Below are positions 7,379-13,841 of a stretch of 22,400 nucleotides of DNA, piece by piece. The DNA lies in contig JAZUMF010000127.1 in NCBI GenBank assembly GCA_045603485.1, positions 1 through 22,400 on the forward strand, given 5' to 3'. The position numbers and the translations under genes are program-made. Below the pieces are notes generated by a model. The model was given only the letters and a program-made list of their open reading frames with translations, had not been told where the DNA came from and ran no database searches. Within the stretch, counting starts at the first letter, position 1; the number at the start of each line of letters is the position of its first letter. Source of the stretch: RGIG5952 sp045603485 (GTDB lineage Bacteria > Verrucomicrobiota > Kiritimatiellia > RFP12 > JAAYLN01).

Positions 7379-8285
7379 GAGAATCTTTTGCGTGGACGTG
7401 CGCGCACGGCGCGAATTTATCGCAGGAGTTGCTCGATGGACGGGTGAGAATCTTTTGCGTGGACGTGCGCGCACGGCGGGCAATGATTACAAGACAGACA
7501 GATAGAAACGCAAATGCAACGGCGAGAGCAACGAGTGTCCAGTTTCCGCAGTAATATGAAGCGTAACCGAGGACATTGCTGTCAATGCAACCAATTGGAG
7601 GGGGCGTCCGTGAAAGTTCGGATGTCTTGATCCAGAGAGAATTGGCAACCATATACCACGAAAAGTCGGTGTAGTCGGCAATAAGTGAGCCGGGGCCGAA
7701 CCAACTGCGCCCTGACATTTGCATCTGAACCTCGCGAGCCATAAGCGGCGAGAATGTGATTGCGGCGGCTATCAAGCAACGGATGCCCTTGTGATGGTGA
7801 ATTCGGACAACAAGACCATACAGTGCGGCGGCGAGGAAAAGTATGATTGTCGCCTCGGATAGTCTCGGCATCAACGCCGCCAGCAACAGCACTGTAATCG
7901 TGGCTTCCGCAAAGAACAGCGTGCCGCGATGGTTTCGTCTCGCCCATGCGTATAGAAGAATGAGTGCCGGTGAGAGGAAGAAGGCAGGGGACAGTGCCTC
8001 CCTGCCGAACATTACAAGATTATGATGCAATCCGTAATCGGACTCTTCGATGAAACAGCAGCGGCAAAGTCCGACGACACAAAGCGATATCATGAGCCCC
8101 GCCAACGAGAGCCGGGTAGGGCCTATTGTGACAATGACGGCAAGCAGTACTACGCCAACAGCCACTGCAATGACATGACTCGACAGCAAAGTAGGTGCTG
8201 CGGTATGCACTGTGATTAGACTGATGGCGCAACATAGCCCGGCAAGCGCGGGCGTGACAGCTGTTAGTGCGATATTCTTTTTCAT
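7287..8285 (-). CDS. divergent SEDS (FtsW/RodA-like) polytopic membrane protein, C-terminus altered
   Basis: A polytopic membrane protein, 332 aa as it reads now, with about eight hydrophobic helices. SEDS proteins are peptidoglycan glycosyltransferases that pair with class B PBPs. The support is moderate: the run from LLLAALMPRLSEATIILFLAAAL fits the 'QPDLGTA' helix region of FtsW/RodA, and MQMSGRSWFGPGSL..YTDFSWYMV fits the 'Q..qS..a...GG..G.G......TDF' region. Classical catalytic residues could not be confirmed. ATG 8285 has a strong AAAGGAG site. After about residue 279 (RRARTSTQKI) the frame leaves the hydrophobic track and gives a non-membrane tail (PSSNSCDKFAPCAHVHAK), because of a 67-bp duplication-type insertion. 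Removing 67 bp restores a transmembrane helix that runs on towards the next gene. Either this is a damaged gene, a recent variant, or an assembly error. Confidence 0.6.
   Translation of the reverse strand: MKKNIALTAVTPALAGLCCAISLITVHTAAPTLLSSHVIAVAVGVVLLAVIVTIGPTRLSLAGLMISLCVVGLCRCCFIEESDYGLHHNLVMFGREALSPAFFLSPALILLYAWARRNHRGTLFFAEATITVLLLAALMPRLSEATIILFLAAALYGLVVRIHHHKGIRCLIAAAITFSPLMAREVQMQMSGRSWFGPGSLIADYTDFSWYMVANSLWIKTSELSRTPPPIGCIDSNVLGYASYYCGNWTLVALAVAFAFLSVCLVIIARRARTSTQKILTRPSSNSCDKFAPCAHVHAKDSRHQWGDCPYSANCTGHPSLLLPYPAPIRVT
7379..7411. repeat. 33-bp direct repeat, copy A, in SEDS-like gene
   Basis: This stretch begins GAGAATCTTTTGCGTGG and is identical over 33 bases to copy B at 7446-7478. 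The copies start 67 bases apart, which is not a multiple of three, so the second copy shifts the reading frame. In both copies the minus strand can encode the same RRARTSTQKI segment. Confidence 0.9.
7446..7478. repeat. 33-bp direct repeat, copy B, in SEDS-like gene
   Basis: Perfect second copy of the 33-base repeat at 7379-7411. The 34 bases between the copies (7412-7445) have no evident similarity to the flanks. In the direction of the SEDS-like gene this copy is met first, and the reading frame that enters it is the membrane-protein frame. Confidence 0.9.
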
Positions 8286-8314
8286 GATTGCTCCTTTCTG
8301 GGCTTCACGCGAAT

Positions 8315-8343
8315 ATTATCGCACGAGATTTTTATAAAGGCAA
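8315..8343 (-). promoter_or_regulatory. promoter for the SEDS/AAA+ operon
   Basis: On the minus strand: TTGCCT (8343-8338), a 17-base spacer, then GATAAT (8320-8315). The spacing is ideal for a housekeeping sigma factor and the boxes lie about 30-55 bases before the ATG at 8285. Confidence 0.5.
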
Positions 8344-8427
8344 TAATGCGAAAACCTGCATGTTTATGCACGCAAAAAGGCTTTCCGACAAGGCGAAGTG
8401 TGTATGAAAGTGCAAGCCCGTGACACA

Positions 8428-8456
8428 TTGTTGTAAGGCTTTTCATATTGTATAAT
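8428..8456 (+). promoter_or_regulatory. promoter for the phosphoesterase/PBP operon
   Basis: TTGTTG (8428-8433), a 17-base spacer and a consensus TATAAT (8451-8456) lie about 30 bases before the ATG at 8487. This gives a short leader that contains the ACGAGG ribosome site. Confidence 0.65.
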
Positions 8457-8486
8457 AGTGCCGTTTCAAGGAAACGAGGTACAATT

Positions 8487-9263
8487 ATGAAATATGCAGT
8501 TATGTCTGATGTACACGCCAACCCGGACGTGTTGGCAAAAGCGGTTGACGACGCAAGAACATGCGGCGCCGAGACCTTCGTCTGCCTTGGCGACATTGTC
8601 GGCTACGGCCCATCCCCGGACGAGGCGATAACTCTTTCGCGAGAGGTGTTCGGAAATCGCGTTGTGGTCGGCAACCACGACGCGGCGCTGTTGCGTGAGA
8701 TGTCTATGGATTCGTTTTCGCGACGTGCGCAGAAGTCTATTGCCGCGCAACGATGCATGCTTGGGCACGAGAACCTCGGCTGGCTTGCGGAGCGTCCGTC
8801 TTTGATAATGGAAGGTTCGCATCTCTTCGTGCATGGGGATGTGCATCGTGACGGTGACGCGCTCAAGGCCGGGTTCGGGTATGTGTTCCGCCCGGAGGAT
8901 GTGAAGAGTGTATTGTCCGCCGTTGATGGCATGGGCGTGAACATCGTGTTCGTCGGTCACACACATGAGCCTGTGGCGTGGCGGCAAACTGATGGTGGCG
9001 AGGTGGAAATGGTAGATGAAGACAAGATAAGCATTGCCGCATCCGGCAAGTATGTGATTAATGTCGGAACGGTCGGCTGTCCGAGAAGCGTGCCGTTCGC
9101 CTCGTATGTCGTCGTGGACGCGAAAGAAGATGGTTCGGTTGACGTTGAGCTGCGCAAGCTTACCTTCAACTATCTCGGCTACAGGGATTCGCTTCTGGCC
9201 GCGAACGCTGACGTGCCGATATGGCTTGAGGATCTTGTTTCTCGGCTTGGGTGTTCAAAATGA
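8487..9263 (+). CDS. calcineurin-like metallophosphoesterase (YfcE/MJ0936-like)
   Basis: A 258-aa two-metal phosphoesterase, probably cytoplasmic, hydrolysing a phosphomonoester or phosphodiester; the substrate is unknown. All family motifs are present: D-x-H (Asp8, His10 in MSDVHAN), GDIVGYGP (35-42), GNHD (62-65), a histidine-bearing VHGD (115-118) and GHTH (157-160). ATG 8487 is chosen because the DxH strand must start within the first ten residues, and an ACGAGG site lies just before it; the upstream in-frame extension crosses the -10 box. It is first in an operon with a PBP-like gene (12-base gap). Proteins of this class in other bacteria act on nucleotides or RNA ends, and the envelope context here gives no direct clue to the substrate. 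Confidence 0.9.
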   Translation: MKYAVMSDVHANPDVLAKAVDDARTCGAETFVCLGDIVGYGPSPDEAITLSREVFGNRVVVGNHDAALLREMSMDSFSRRAQKSIAAQRCMLGHENLGWLAERPSLIMEGSHLFVHGDVHRDGDALKAGFGYVFRPEDVKSVLSAVDGMGVNIVFVGHTHEPVAWRQTDGGEVEMVDEDKISIAASGKYVINVGTVGCPRSVPFASYVVVDAKEDGSVDVELRKLTFNYLGYRDSLLAANADVPIWLEDLVSRLGCSK

Positions 9264-9275
9264 AAGGAGTGTATT

Positions 9276-10619
9276 ATGGTGCATGAAACTAGAATTGGCA
9301 AAGCGACAATAGTCCGAAACCTTGTTCTGGCGGTCGGCTTTGGCGGTATGGCTGTCGCAGGATGCGGATTCAACGCCGCTCGTGACGGGGTGTCTCCGCA
9401 AGCCTCCGTTTCCGCGATAGACGTTCCGGCTCTGAAGGAGGCCGCGTTATCAAACCTTGCGGAGGGTGTGCAGCGCATCGTGAGTGCTGGCGGCGGGTGT
9501 GTGGCGGAATTGACGATCGATCCGACGTTGCAACGCATCGTGTCGGACGTACTTTCCCGTCATGCCGACACCAACGACAACGGAATCGGGTGGGCTGTCC
9601 TTATGTCAGCCAACGATGGCGCAGTATTGTCACTTGCCGATTGCGGCGGCGCAGCCGATGCTCCGCGTCCATTCGCCCTGACAAGGATGTTCACGCCAGG
9701 GCACTTGATCTCGACTCTGACCGTTGCTGCCGCCTTGGACGCTGGGATTGTCACTCCGGACAGCGAGCTCTTCACTGATGCCTCGGAGGCGTTCTACTAT
9801 CAATACAAGCTTCCAGGGGACGGCGGTCACATTTGGGAATCTACCCTCACTGTGTCCAACGCCCTCGCATACTCGTCCAATGTAGTACTTGCGAAACTTG
9901 GCATCCTCGTTGGGCGAGATAGGGAGTATGACGCCTTGAGCAAGTTCGGCATCGGCATAAGAACCGGAATCGGATTCGCTGGCGAGTCCGCCGGACGCTT
10001 GTTGCCGCCCGAGCGATGCAGTAGGATGCAGTTGACGAGAATTCCCATCGGACAGGGATTGGAAGTCACCGCGATTCAGATAGCCCGCGCATACGCGACT
10101 CTCGCAAATCACGGCGAGCGGGTCGATCCCTATGCTGTCAAGCGGATTGCAAACGCATCCGGCGAGACGCTGTACGAGTACGCCACCTTGACGAACAAGG
10201 TGCGAGCGGTTTCACGTGAGGCTGCGGACAGCACATGCGGCATCCTTGAAGGAGCGGTCAAGGCGAGCGATCTCAAGGGGTTCAATGGACTCCATGTCGA
10301 AGATCCTCCAAACATCGCGAAGAGCCTTGTCTCGCCGCGCGCGACAGGGCGACGCGCGGCTGTTGAGGGTGTCCGCATCGCGGGCAAAACTTCAACGGCG
10401 CAACGGATGAAGTCTGACTCCTATGAGTACTACTTTGACAGATACACCGCAAGCTTCGCCGGCTTCTTCCCCGCCGACGCGCCCAAGTATGTGCTTGTCG
10501 TCTGCTACGAGACGAAACGCGTCGAAGGCGTCCAGTACATCCATCAGGGCGGGGGCAGACCTGCTATGGCTTTCGCCGAGGTAGTCAGAAAAATGGGTTA
10601 TGGCAAGACAAAGCAGTGA
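9276..10619 (+). CDS. penicillin-binding-protein-like lipoprotein with degenerate active site
   Basis: A 447-aa protein with the transpeptidase fold of class B PBPs (FtsI/PBP2 type), predicted to be on the periplasmic side as a lipoprotein: the signal is MAVAGC with lipidated Cys30. The family blueprint is clear: ELTIDPTLQ (near 78-86), TPGHLIS (140-146) where PBPs have E-P-G-S-T-x-K, AYSSN (198-202) for the SxN motif, the G-x-G..T.IQ.A.AYA.LAN.G signature, and GKTSTAQ (370-376) for KTG. The nucleophile Ser is His143 and the Lys is Ser146, so acyl transfer by the normal mechanism should be impossible. Canonical class B PBPs use an uncleaved membrane anchor, not a lipid. AAAGGAG precedes ATG 9276. 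It is likely a structural or sensory pseudoenzyme, possibly a partner of the SEDS-like protein. Confidence 0.88.
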   Translation: MVHETRIGKATIVRNLVLAVGFGGMAVAGCGFNAARDGVSPQASVSAIDVPALKEAALSNLAEGVQRIVSAGGGCVAELTIDPTLQRIVSDVLSRHADTNDNGIGWAVLMSANDGAVLSLADCGGAADAPRPFALTRMFTPGHLISTLTVAAALDAGIVTPDSELFTDASEAFYYQYKLPGDGGHIWESTLTVSNALAYSSNVVLAKLGILVGRDREYDALSKFGIGIRTGIGFAGESAGRLLPPERCSRMQLTRIPIGQGLEVTAIQIARAYATLANHGERVDPYAVKRIANASGETLYEYATLTNKVRAVSREAADSTCGILEGAVKASDLKGFNGLHVEDPPNIAKSLVSPRATGRRAAVEGVRIAGKTSTAQRMKSDSYEYYFDRYTASFAGFFPADAPKYVLVVCYETKRVEGVQYIHQGGGRPAMAFAEVVRKMGYGKTKQ

Positions 10620-10640
10620 TGTCGCTGGGAGGGAGGCATT

Positions 10641-11009
10641 GTGAAGAATAACAGCATTGGCAAACGTATCAAGCACCGGGAGGATATGTTCCTTCGCCAG
10701 CTCTTCGGCTTTCTGGCAAGGATGGCAAAGATCGACGGCAAAGTCGATGCCTGGGAGGCGCACGCGGCGGAAGGCGCATTCGTACGTTTTCCGCGCGCGG
10801 GCGCTAGTCGCAAGTTCTGTGTTGCCGTGTTCAACTCCGCAAAGAACGGGAGGACGCCGCTTGGGAGGCTTGCCGCCGAATTTGAACTTGAAAAAGGCAT
10901 CAACAGGGCGAAAGCATATTGGAAGCGCAAGGAGCAGGAACTCATTGACGAGATCAAGGAGTTTACCGAGAAACTTCTACAGGAAGATTTATGCCTAGAA
11001 CAACAATAG
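10641..11009 (+). CDS. TerB/DjlA N-domain-like protein, 122 aa
   Basis: The segment FGFLARMAKIDGKVDAWEAHAAE (22-44) matches the start of TerB-like domains (iAkaDGkVd..E), and AVFNSAKNGRTPLGRLAAEFE matches the 'lFneGK...dl..l...' region of the DjlA N-terminal domain. TerB-like domains are all-helical, often metal-binding, and occur in envelope-stress and tellurite-resistance loci. The C-terminus is a charged helix. No J-domain follows. The start is GTG 10641 with GGGAGG upstream, 21 bases after the PBP-like gene. It has no signal peptide, so it is cytoplasmic. The family assignment is from motif reading only. Confidence 0.7.
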   Translation: MKNNSIGKRIKHREDMFLRQLFGFLARMAKIDGKVDAWEAHAAEGAFVRFPRAGASRKFCVAVFNSAKNGRTPLGRLAAEFELEKGINRAKAYWKRKEQELIDEIKEFTEKLLQEDLCLEQQ

Positions 11010-11023
11010 ACACGGAGGTAATC

Positions 11024-12280
11024 ATGAACGGAAATATGTCTCTAAAGGTTAGCATGGGGAGGATTTGCGCCTGTGCGATTATGTTGTCGTGCGCTGCGTG
11101 TACGCGAGAGCAGGACGAGGGGTCTACTCAAGCCCCATGCTCCAATCGCGAGGAGCAGGTTTCGGAGACCTCCGATTCTGGTGATTGGCAAGACGAACAG
11201 GGCTCCGAGGGGCCTGACAATCTCTATAAAGACCCTTATGCCGATCCAGACGACAAGGTAGGACTGCAAATCTCGGAGAGTTTTGAGCCTGCGGAACTAC
11301 ATGGGGGCAGGTATTCCGTGTATTCCTATGAGTTCAATGGGAAAGGTCTCGCCCATAAGATGGCAGATGTCAGGAAATACGGGCTGGATCACATGGGTAG
11401 TCGAGGGTCTGATGTGCATGTCAAAATCCACGTCGAATGGCCGGAGGCGCAGTCTGGTTTGACGAAAGATGTGCTCGCCAAGGTGCGGAAAGCTATCCTT
11501 TGGATGGATTTCGTACTCGTGACAATACCATGCCCGTATGTCAGCCCAGAGGCGCTTGGCGAAACCGAGGAGTCGCTCCTGAAGCTCAACAAGGAATTAT
11601 GGGCAAAAAGAGGTGAAGACAGGGACTTGGAGGGATTTGGCCTGCAGCCTGCCGACTGGGCAACATTGTGCTGTGGCGTGCTGTCGTATGAAACTGGGCG
11701 ACTCCCGACAAAAGATGACGGACGCATTACAAGCAAGTCGCTTGAATTGGGGCTTGCTGATATTAAGGCGCATGCGCAGACTTGTTATAAATGCGCTTTG
11801 CCGGAAAAGATCAACGACAGATGGTGGCATCAGTGCAGCCAATGGACATTCGGTGTGAATCAGCATATTGACATGCCGTTTGGCCTTACAGCCAAGGAGA
11901 ATCCCAAGTGGTACGAGCGTCCTGTTCTCTGCATCTGGGTCAATGGATATGACAATGACGGCGGGAATGGTTGCCATTCAAGCTACTGTTCAAAGGTGTA
12001 CAGCCTGCCGGATGGCATTGAACTGGGGATGAATGACTATTTTGCGGCTGGAAAGTTGAAGAAGCTGTCGGCGTTTGTCACGAAGCGTCTTTGCGAGGAA
12101 CTTTTGGAAGCTGGCGAGGCCAAGGAGATGTCCAAAGATCCTCTTGATCTCGATAAGGCGTATATGCTGGTATCCAAGGATGGCATAAAATGGACGTGGG
12201 GTGCGTATTCGATCCTTCCAGGATGCTACGGTACGCCGTCTGTATTTATCAAGTGGGAAGAACTGGAAGCTTTTAAGTGA
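11024..12280 (+). CDS. putative lipoprotein with DUF3298/RsiV-like C-terminus, 418 aa
   Basis: ATG 11024 is preferred over the in-frame ATG 10991 because GGAGG lies 5 bases upstream and the protein then begins with a normal signal peptide (MNGNMSLKVSMGRICACAIMLSCAACTRE). A Cys after CAA or after MLS could be lipidated; neither is a perfect lipobox. An acidic, disordered linker (about residues 30-70) follows. The C-terminal third fits DUF3298-type domains: GIELGMNDYFAAGKLKKLSAFVTKRL and then SKDGIKWTWGAYSILPGCYGTPSVFIKWEEL, equivalent to the family's '..dG..f.f..Yei.p.a.G...v.Ipy.el'. Such domains sit in the extracytoplasmic part of RsiV-type anti-sigma factors, some of which bind lysozyme. 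There are many Cys and Trp residues. It follows the TerB-like gene by 14 bases. Confidence 0.75.
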   Translation: MNGNMSLKVSMGRICACAIMLSCAACTREQDEGSTQAPCSNREEQVSETSDSGDWQDEQGSEGPDNLYKDPYADPDDKVGLQISESFEPAELHGGRYSVYSYEFNGKGLAHKMADVRKYGLDHMGSRGSDVHVKIHVEWPEAQSGLTKDVLAKVRKAILWMDFVLVTIPCPYVSPEALGETEESLLKLNKELWAKRGEDRDLEGFGLQPADWATLCCGVLSYETGRLPTKDDGRITSKSLELGLADIKAHAQTCYKCALPEKINDRWWHQCSQWTFGVNQHIDMPFGLTAKENPKWYERPVLCIWVNGYDNDGGNGCHSSYCSKVYSLPDGIELGMNDYFAAGKLKKLSAFVTKRLCEELLEAGEAKEMSKDPLDLDKAYMLVSKDGIKWTWGAYSILPGCYGTPSVFIKWEELEAFK

Positions 12281-12429
12281 AAGGAGGCAAACCTATTGAA
12301 GACAGAAATGCGATAGTCCCGTTGTCGGATGCCGATGAGGCCGTTTGCGCATACTTCATTGAAAATCCGATTGCAATGCGTCGCGTGATTCAGATGATGC
12401 CGCCCCTTGCGATGCGCACACACCTTTGA
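12277..12429 (+). CDS. possible 50-aa peptide
   Basis: A GTG start overlaps the previous stop (GTGA) and reads 50 codons (..GKPIEDRNAIVPLSDADEAVCAYFIENPIAMRRVIQMMPPLAMRTHL) to a TGA at 12427-12429, next to the -10 box of the next promoter. GGAAG lies 8 bases before the GTG. A stronger site, AAAGGAGG (12280-12287), sits just inside the ORF but leads to no open frame of any length. The peptide composition is plausible but no family is recognised. It may instead be the remnant of a gene cut at the boundary of the AT-rich block. Confidence 0.35.
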   Translation: MKGGKPIEDRNAIVPLSDADEAVCAYFIENPIAMRRVIQMMPPLAMRTHL

Positions 12430-12435
12430 TATAAT
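12407..12435 (+). promoter_or_regulatory. promoter of the ribbon-helix-helix/FtsK operon
   Basis: TTGCGA (12407-12412), exactly 17 bases, then consensus TATAAT (12430-12435). The predicted transcript starts about 20 bases before the ATG at 12464. The spacer is filled by the shared GCACACACC motif. Confidence 0.7.
12411..12424. promoter_or_regulatory. operator-like motif, copy 1
   Basis: GATGCGCACACACC occupies the spacer of the 12407-12435 promoter, overlapping the end of its -35 box and ending 5 bases before TATAAT. It matches copies at 12885-12898 and 20636-20649, the latter also inside a promoter spacer. A protein bound here would block RNA polymerase. The ribbon-helix-helix protein encoded directly downstream is the natural candidate (inference). 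Confidence 0.5.
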
Positions 12436-12463
12436 ATTGCGGGTAAGGACAAATAGTCTTCAT

Positions 12464-12754
12464 ATGGCACGACCGAGGAAAACAAAAGGCGAATCTCGCC
12501 ATGGAAAACACGCCCCTGATGCGTTCAGGGTAGCGATATACCTATCTGCCGAAGAGAAAGCCGTTGCAATCCTAACAGCAGAACGGCAAGGCAAGACCCT
12601 CTCTGATGTTCTGAGAAGTGGCATAGTGTGTGAAGCGACACGCTCTGGAGTGTTAGTGAACGGAGTTGTCGCAGAGAAATTTCGCGCTCGCATAAGCGCC
12701 TACAGACAAGTACTCGAAGCGGAAGCAAAAACCAAAAGGAGTACTGAAAAATGA
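12464..12754 (+). CDS. ribbon-helix-helix DNA-binding protein, 96 aa
   Basis: After a basic tail (MARPRKTKGESRHGKHAPD), residues 21-60 have the ribbon-helix-helix pattern: a short beta strand FRVAIYLS, a helix SAEEKAVAILTAERQ, the turn GKT, and a second helix LSDVLRSGIVCEAT. A helical C-terminal extension (EKFRARISAYRQVLEAEAK) may mediate oligomerisation. Proteins of this size and shape are plasmid copy or mobilisation regulators, antitoxins or operon autoregulators. ATG 12464 is chosen because it lies downstream of the predicted transcript start; upstream in-frame sequence crosses the -10 box. The ribosome site is weak (AAGGAC about 13 bases away). It is first in the AT-rich operon and probably represses it. 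Confidence 0.7.
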   Translation: MARPRKTKGESRHGKHAPDAFRVAIYLSAEEKAVAILTAERQGKTLSDVLRSGIVCEATRSGVLVNGVVAEKFRARISAYRQVLEAEAKTKRSTEK

Positions 12755-12960
12755 ACAAAGTCGAAGAAATCGTCGAAATCGTCGAAAAGGAATCCCCCGG
12801 ATTGCTTGACAGCATATCGCGTGAGGACGGCATAACCAAGGAGAGCCTTGTGCGCAAAGTACTTGCGCTTTCTCACGGCCAAGTGGTGTGCACACACCAA
12901 AATGAAGGCGCAAGACATGATTCTGATGTAGTAGGTAAAAAGAAGAAATTTCAATCATGA
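12751..12960 (+). CDS. small helical protein, 69 aa
   Basis: The start overlaps the previous stop (ATGA), with AAAGGAG upstream. The N-terminus is an amphipathic heptad-like helix built on a repeated codon block (NKVEEIVEIVEKE), then DSISREDGITKESLVRKVLAL, which looks like a helix-turn-helix-sized helical hairpin, and a basic end (VVGKKKKFQS). No family is recognised. Translational coupling suggests a partner of the ribbon-helix-helix protein. Its coding sequence contains copy 2 of the operator-like motif. Confidence 0.6.
   Translation: MNKVEEIVEIVEKESPGLLDSISREDGITKESLVRKVLALSHGQVVCTHQNEGARHDSDVVGKKKKFQS
12885..12898. promoter_or_regulatory. operator-like motif, copy 2 (inside coding sequence)
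   Basis: GGTGTGCACACACC; extended to 12883 it shares the 16 bases GTGGTGYGCACACACC with copy 3. The core GTGTGCACAC is a perfect palindrome, as expected for a dimeric binder. No -10 box follows, so if real this would be an internal roadblock or auxiliary site. Confidence 0.4.
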
Positions 12961-13163
12961 AAAACATCAAAGAAGTAATGGTCTCGCTGATGGCAATAGC
13001 GGCCTGCGCATTGCCATCATATGGTAGTGCTGAGGGTGTGACGAACCAAATCTCGAATTGTGTTAATGCGCATGGCGAAGAGATGGCTGCCGCTGCAAGA
13101 AGAATAACGGTGGTTCATACTATTCTTTCGCCCATTCTTCAAAGCGGAGTATTCAGGAATTGA
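12957..13163 (+). CDS. small putative exported peptide, 68 aa
   Basis: The start overlaps the previous stop (ATGA). A signal peptide is likely: KNIK, a hydrophobic core VMVSLMAIAACALP, and a cleavage-like end SYGSAEG (about residue 24-26). The mature part, about 43 residues, contains one Cys and a moderately hydrophobic helix (ITVVHTILSPILQSGVF). It is too short for a known enzyme. It could be a small periplasmic or membrane-associated component of the operon, and a truncated gene is also possible. No family is recognised. Confidence 0.55.
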   Translation: MKNIKEVMVSLMAIAACALPSYGSAEGVTNQISNCVNAHGEEMAAAARRITVVHTILSPILQSGVFRN

Positions 13164-13164
13164 A

Positions 13165-13515
13165 ATGACGAGGAAAGAAGAAAAACAAAGATGGGTAGTG
13201 CTTTCCATCATTGGATTGGTGGTTGGATTCTGCATTGTTAAGAATGTCTTTTTGCCGTGGTTCAACGAAAACAGAGAAGTTGCCATCCCGTGGATTGTGA
13301 GGGGACTTTTACTTGGCATATCTGGCTTGTTATGTTTTTTCCCTCTACGAAACCTCATCATCAAAAGAAGAATCCTAAGCAAATACGGAAAGTTGTTAGA
13401 TGCTAAAAATCAAATCACCCGCGAGTCGAAAAAGGAGATGAAGGATATCTCTAATGAATTAACATCGTTAGAAGCCGAGATCCAGCATTTGGCACAAGAG
13501 TCAAGGTCATGTTAA
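13165..13515 (+). CDS. two-transmembrane protein with C-terminal coiled coil, 116 aa
   Basis: ATG 13165 follows the previous stop by one base, with GGAAT or CGGAG as a weak ribosome site. Two hydrophobic helices are visible: residues 10-30 (WVVLSIIGLVVGFCIVKNVFL) and 42-62 (IPWIVRGLLLGISGLLCFFPL). They are followed by a highly charged helix of about 50 residues with heptad character (ILSKYGKLLDAKNQ..KEMKDISNELTSLEAEIQHL). By the positive-inside rule both ends would be cytoplasmic. It is the only clear multi-pass membrane protein of the FtsK operon, so it is a candidate anchor for the ATPase. Confidence 0.75.
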   Translation: MTRKEEKQRWVVLSIIGLVVGFCIVKNVFLPWFNENREVAIPWIVRGLLLGISGLLCFFPLRNLIIKRRILSKYGKLLDAKNQITRESKKEMKDISNELTSLEAEIQHLAQESRSC

Positions 13516-13537
13516 TAGGAAAGGAGAATACAAGCAA

Positions 13538-13825
13538 ATGAGTGAAGACGCAGCAACTGTATTGCGCCTTGAAGACGTTAAGGCGTTTCGAGGTGTTTGT
13601 GTAGACTATGTCTCAAATCTCGAAAAGGGACTTAACTGCCTCAAGCAGTCCACTGAGTGGGTTCATCAGGGGAAGGATGGTTGGGACGATCTCGATTACA
13701 CACGAATAAAAACACGAGTGGAGGGAATCGTTAGTGGAATGAAGGCGATTCAAGGGAAAATCAAGACAGATTTACTCCCATACGTGAATGCCAAAATCCG
13801 TATTCTTGAGCAAAAACCTGGATGA
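13538..13825 (+). CDS. WXG100-like small helical protein, 95 aa (first of two)
   Basis: Ninety-five residues, with no signal peptide. It appears to be two helices (about 11-44 and 55-92) joined by a loop GKDGWDDLD containing Trp49. WXG100 (ESAT-6-like) proteins, the substrates or partners of type VII secretion ATPases, have this length, this hairpin and a central W-x-G. Here the turn is W49-D-D, which gives W-x-D rather than W-x-G, followed by aromatic Tyr54 and Ile57-Lys58. The next gene, also 95 aa, has the same pattern. AAAGGAG lies 12 bases before the ATG. The assignment is from shape and context, not close sequence match. Confidence 0.65.
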   Translation: MSEDAATVLRLEDVKAFRGVCVDYVSNLEKGLNCLKQSTEWVHQGKDGWDDLDYTRIKTRVEGIVSGMKAIQGKIKTDLLPYVNAKIRILEQKPG

Positions 13826-13841
13826 TGAAAGGAGAGTTGTT

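Larger units (their letters stand above)
8286..8486. promoter_or_regulatory. divergent intergenic regulatory region
   Basis: About 200 bases separate the start of the minus-strand operon (8285) from the phosphoesterase gene (8487). The region holds one promoter-like sequence in each direction, and an imperfect AT-rich palindrome GCGAATATTATCGC (8310-8323) that overlaps the minus-strand -10 box and could be an operator. The shared region suggests the two operons are expressed together. Confidence 0.5.

Noticed and set aside
8310..8323. GCGAATATTATCGC as a strong operator
   Set aside because: Only four bases of each arm pair exactly and there is no second copy; noted under the intergenic region but not claimed as a separate site.
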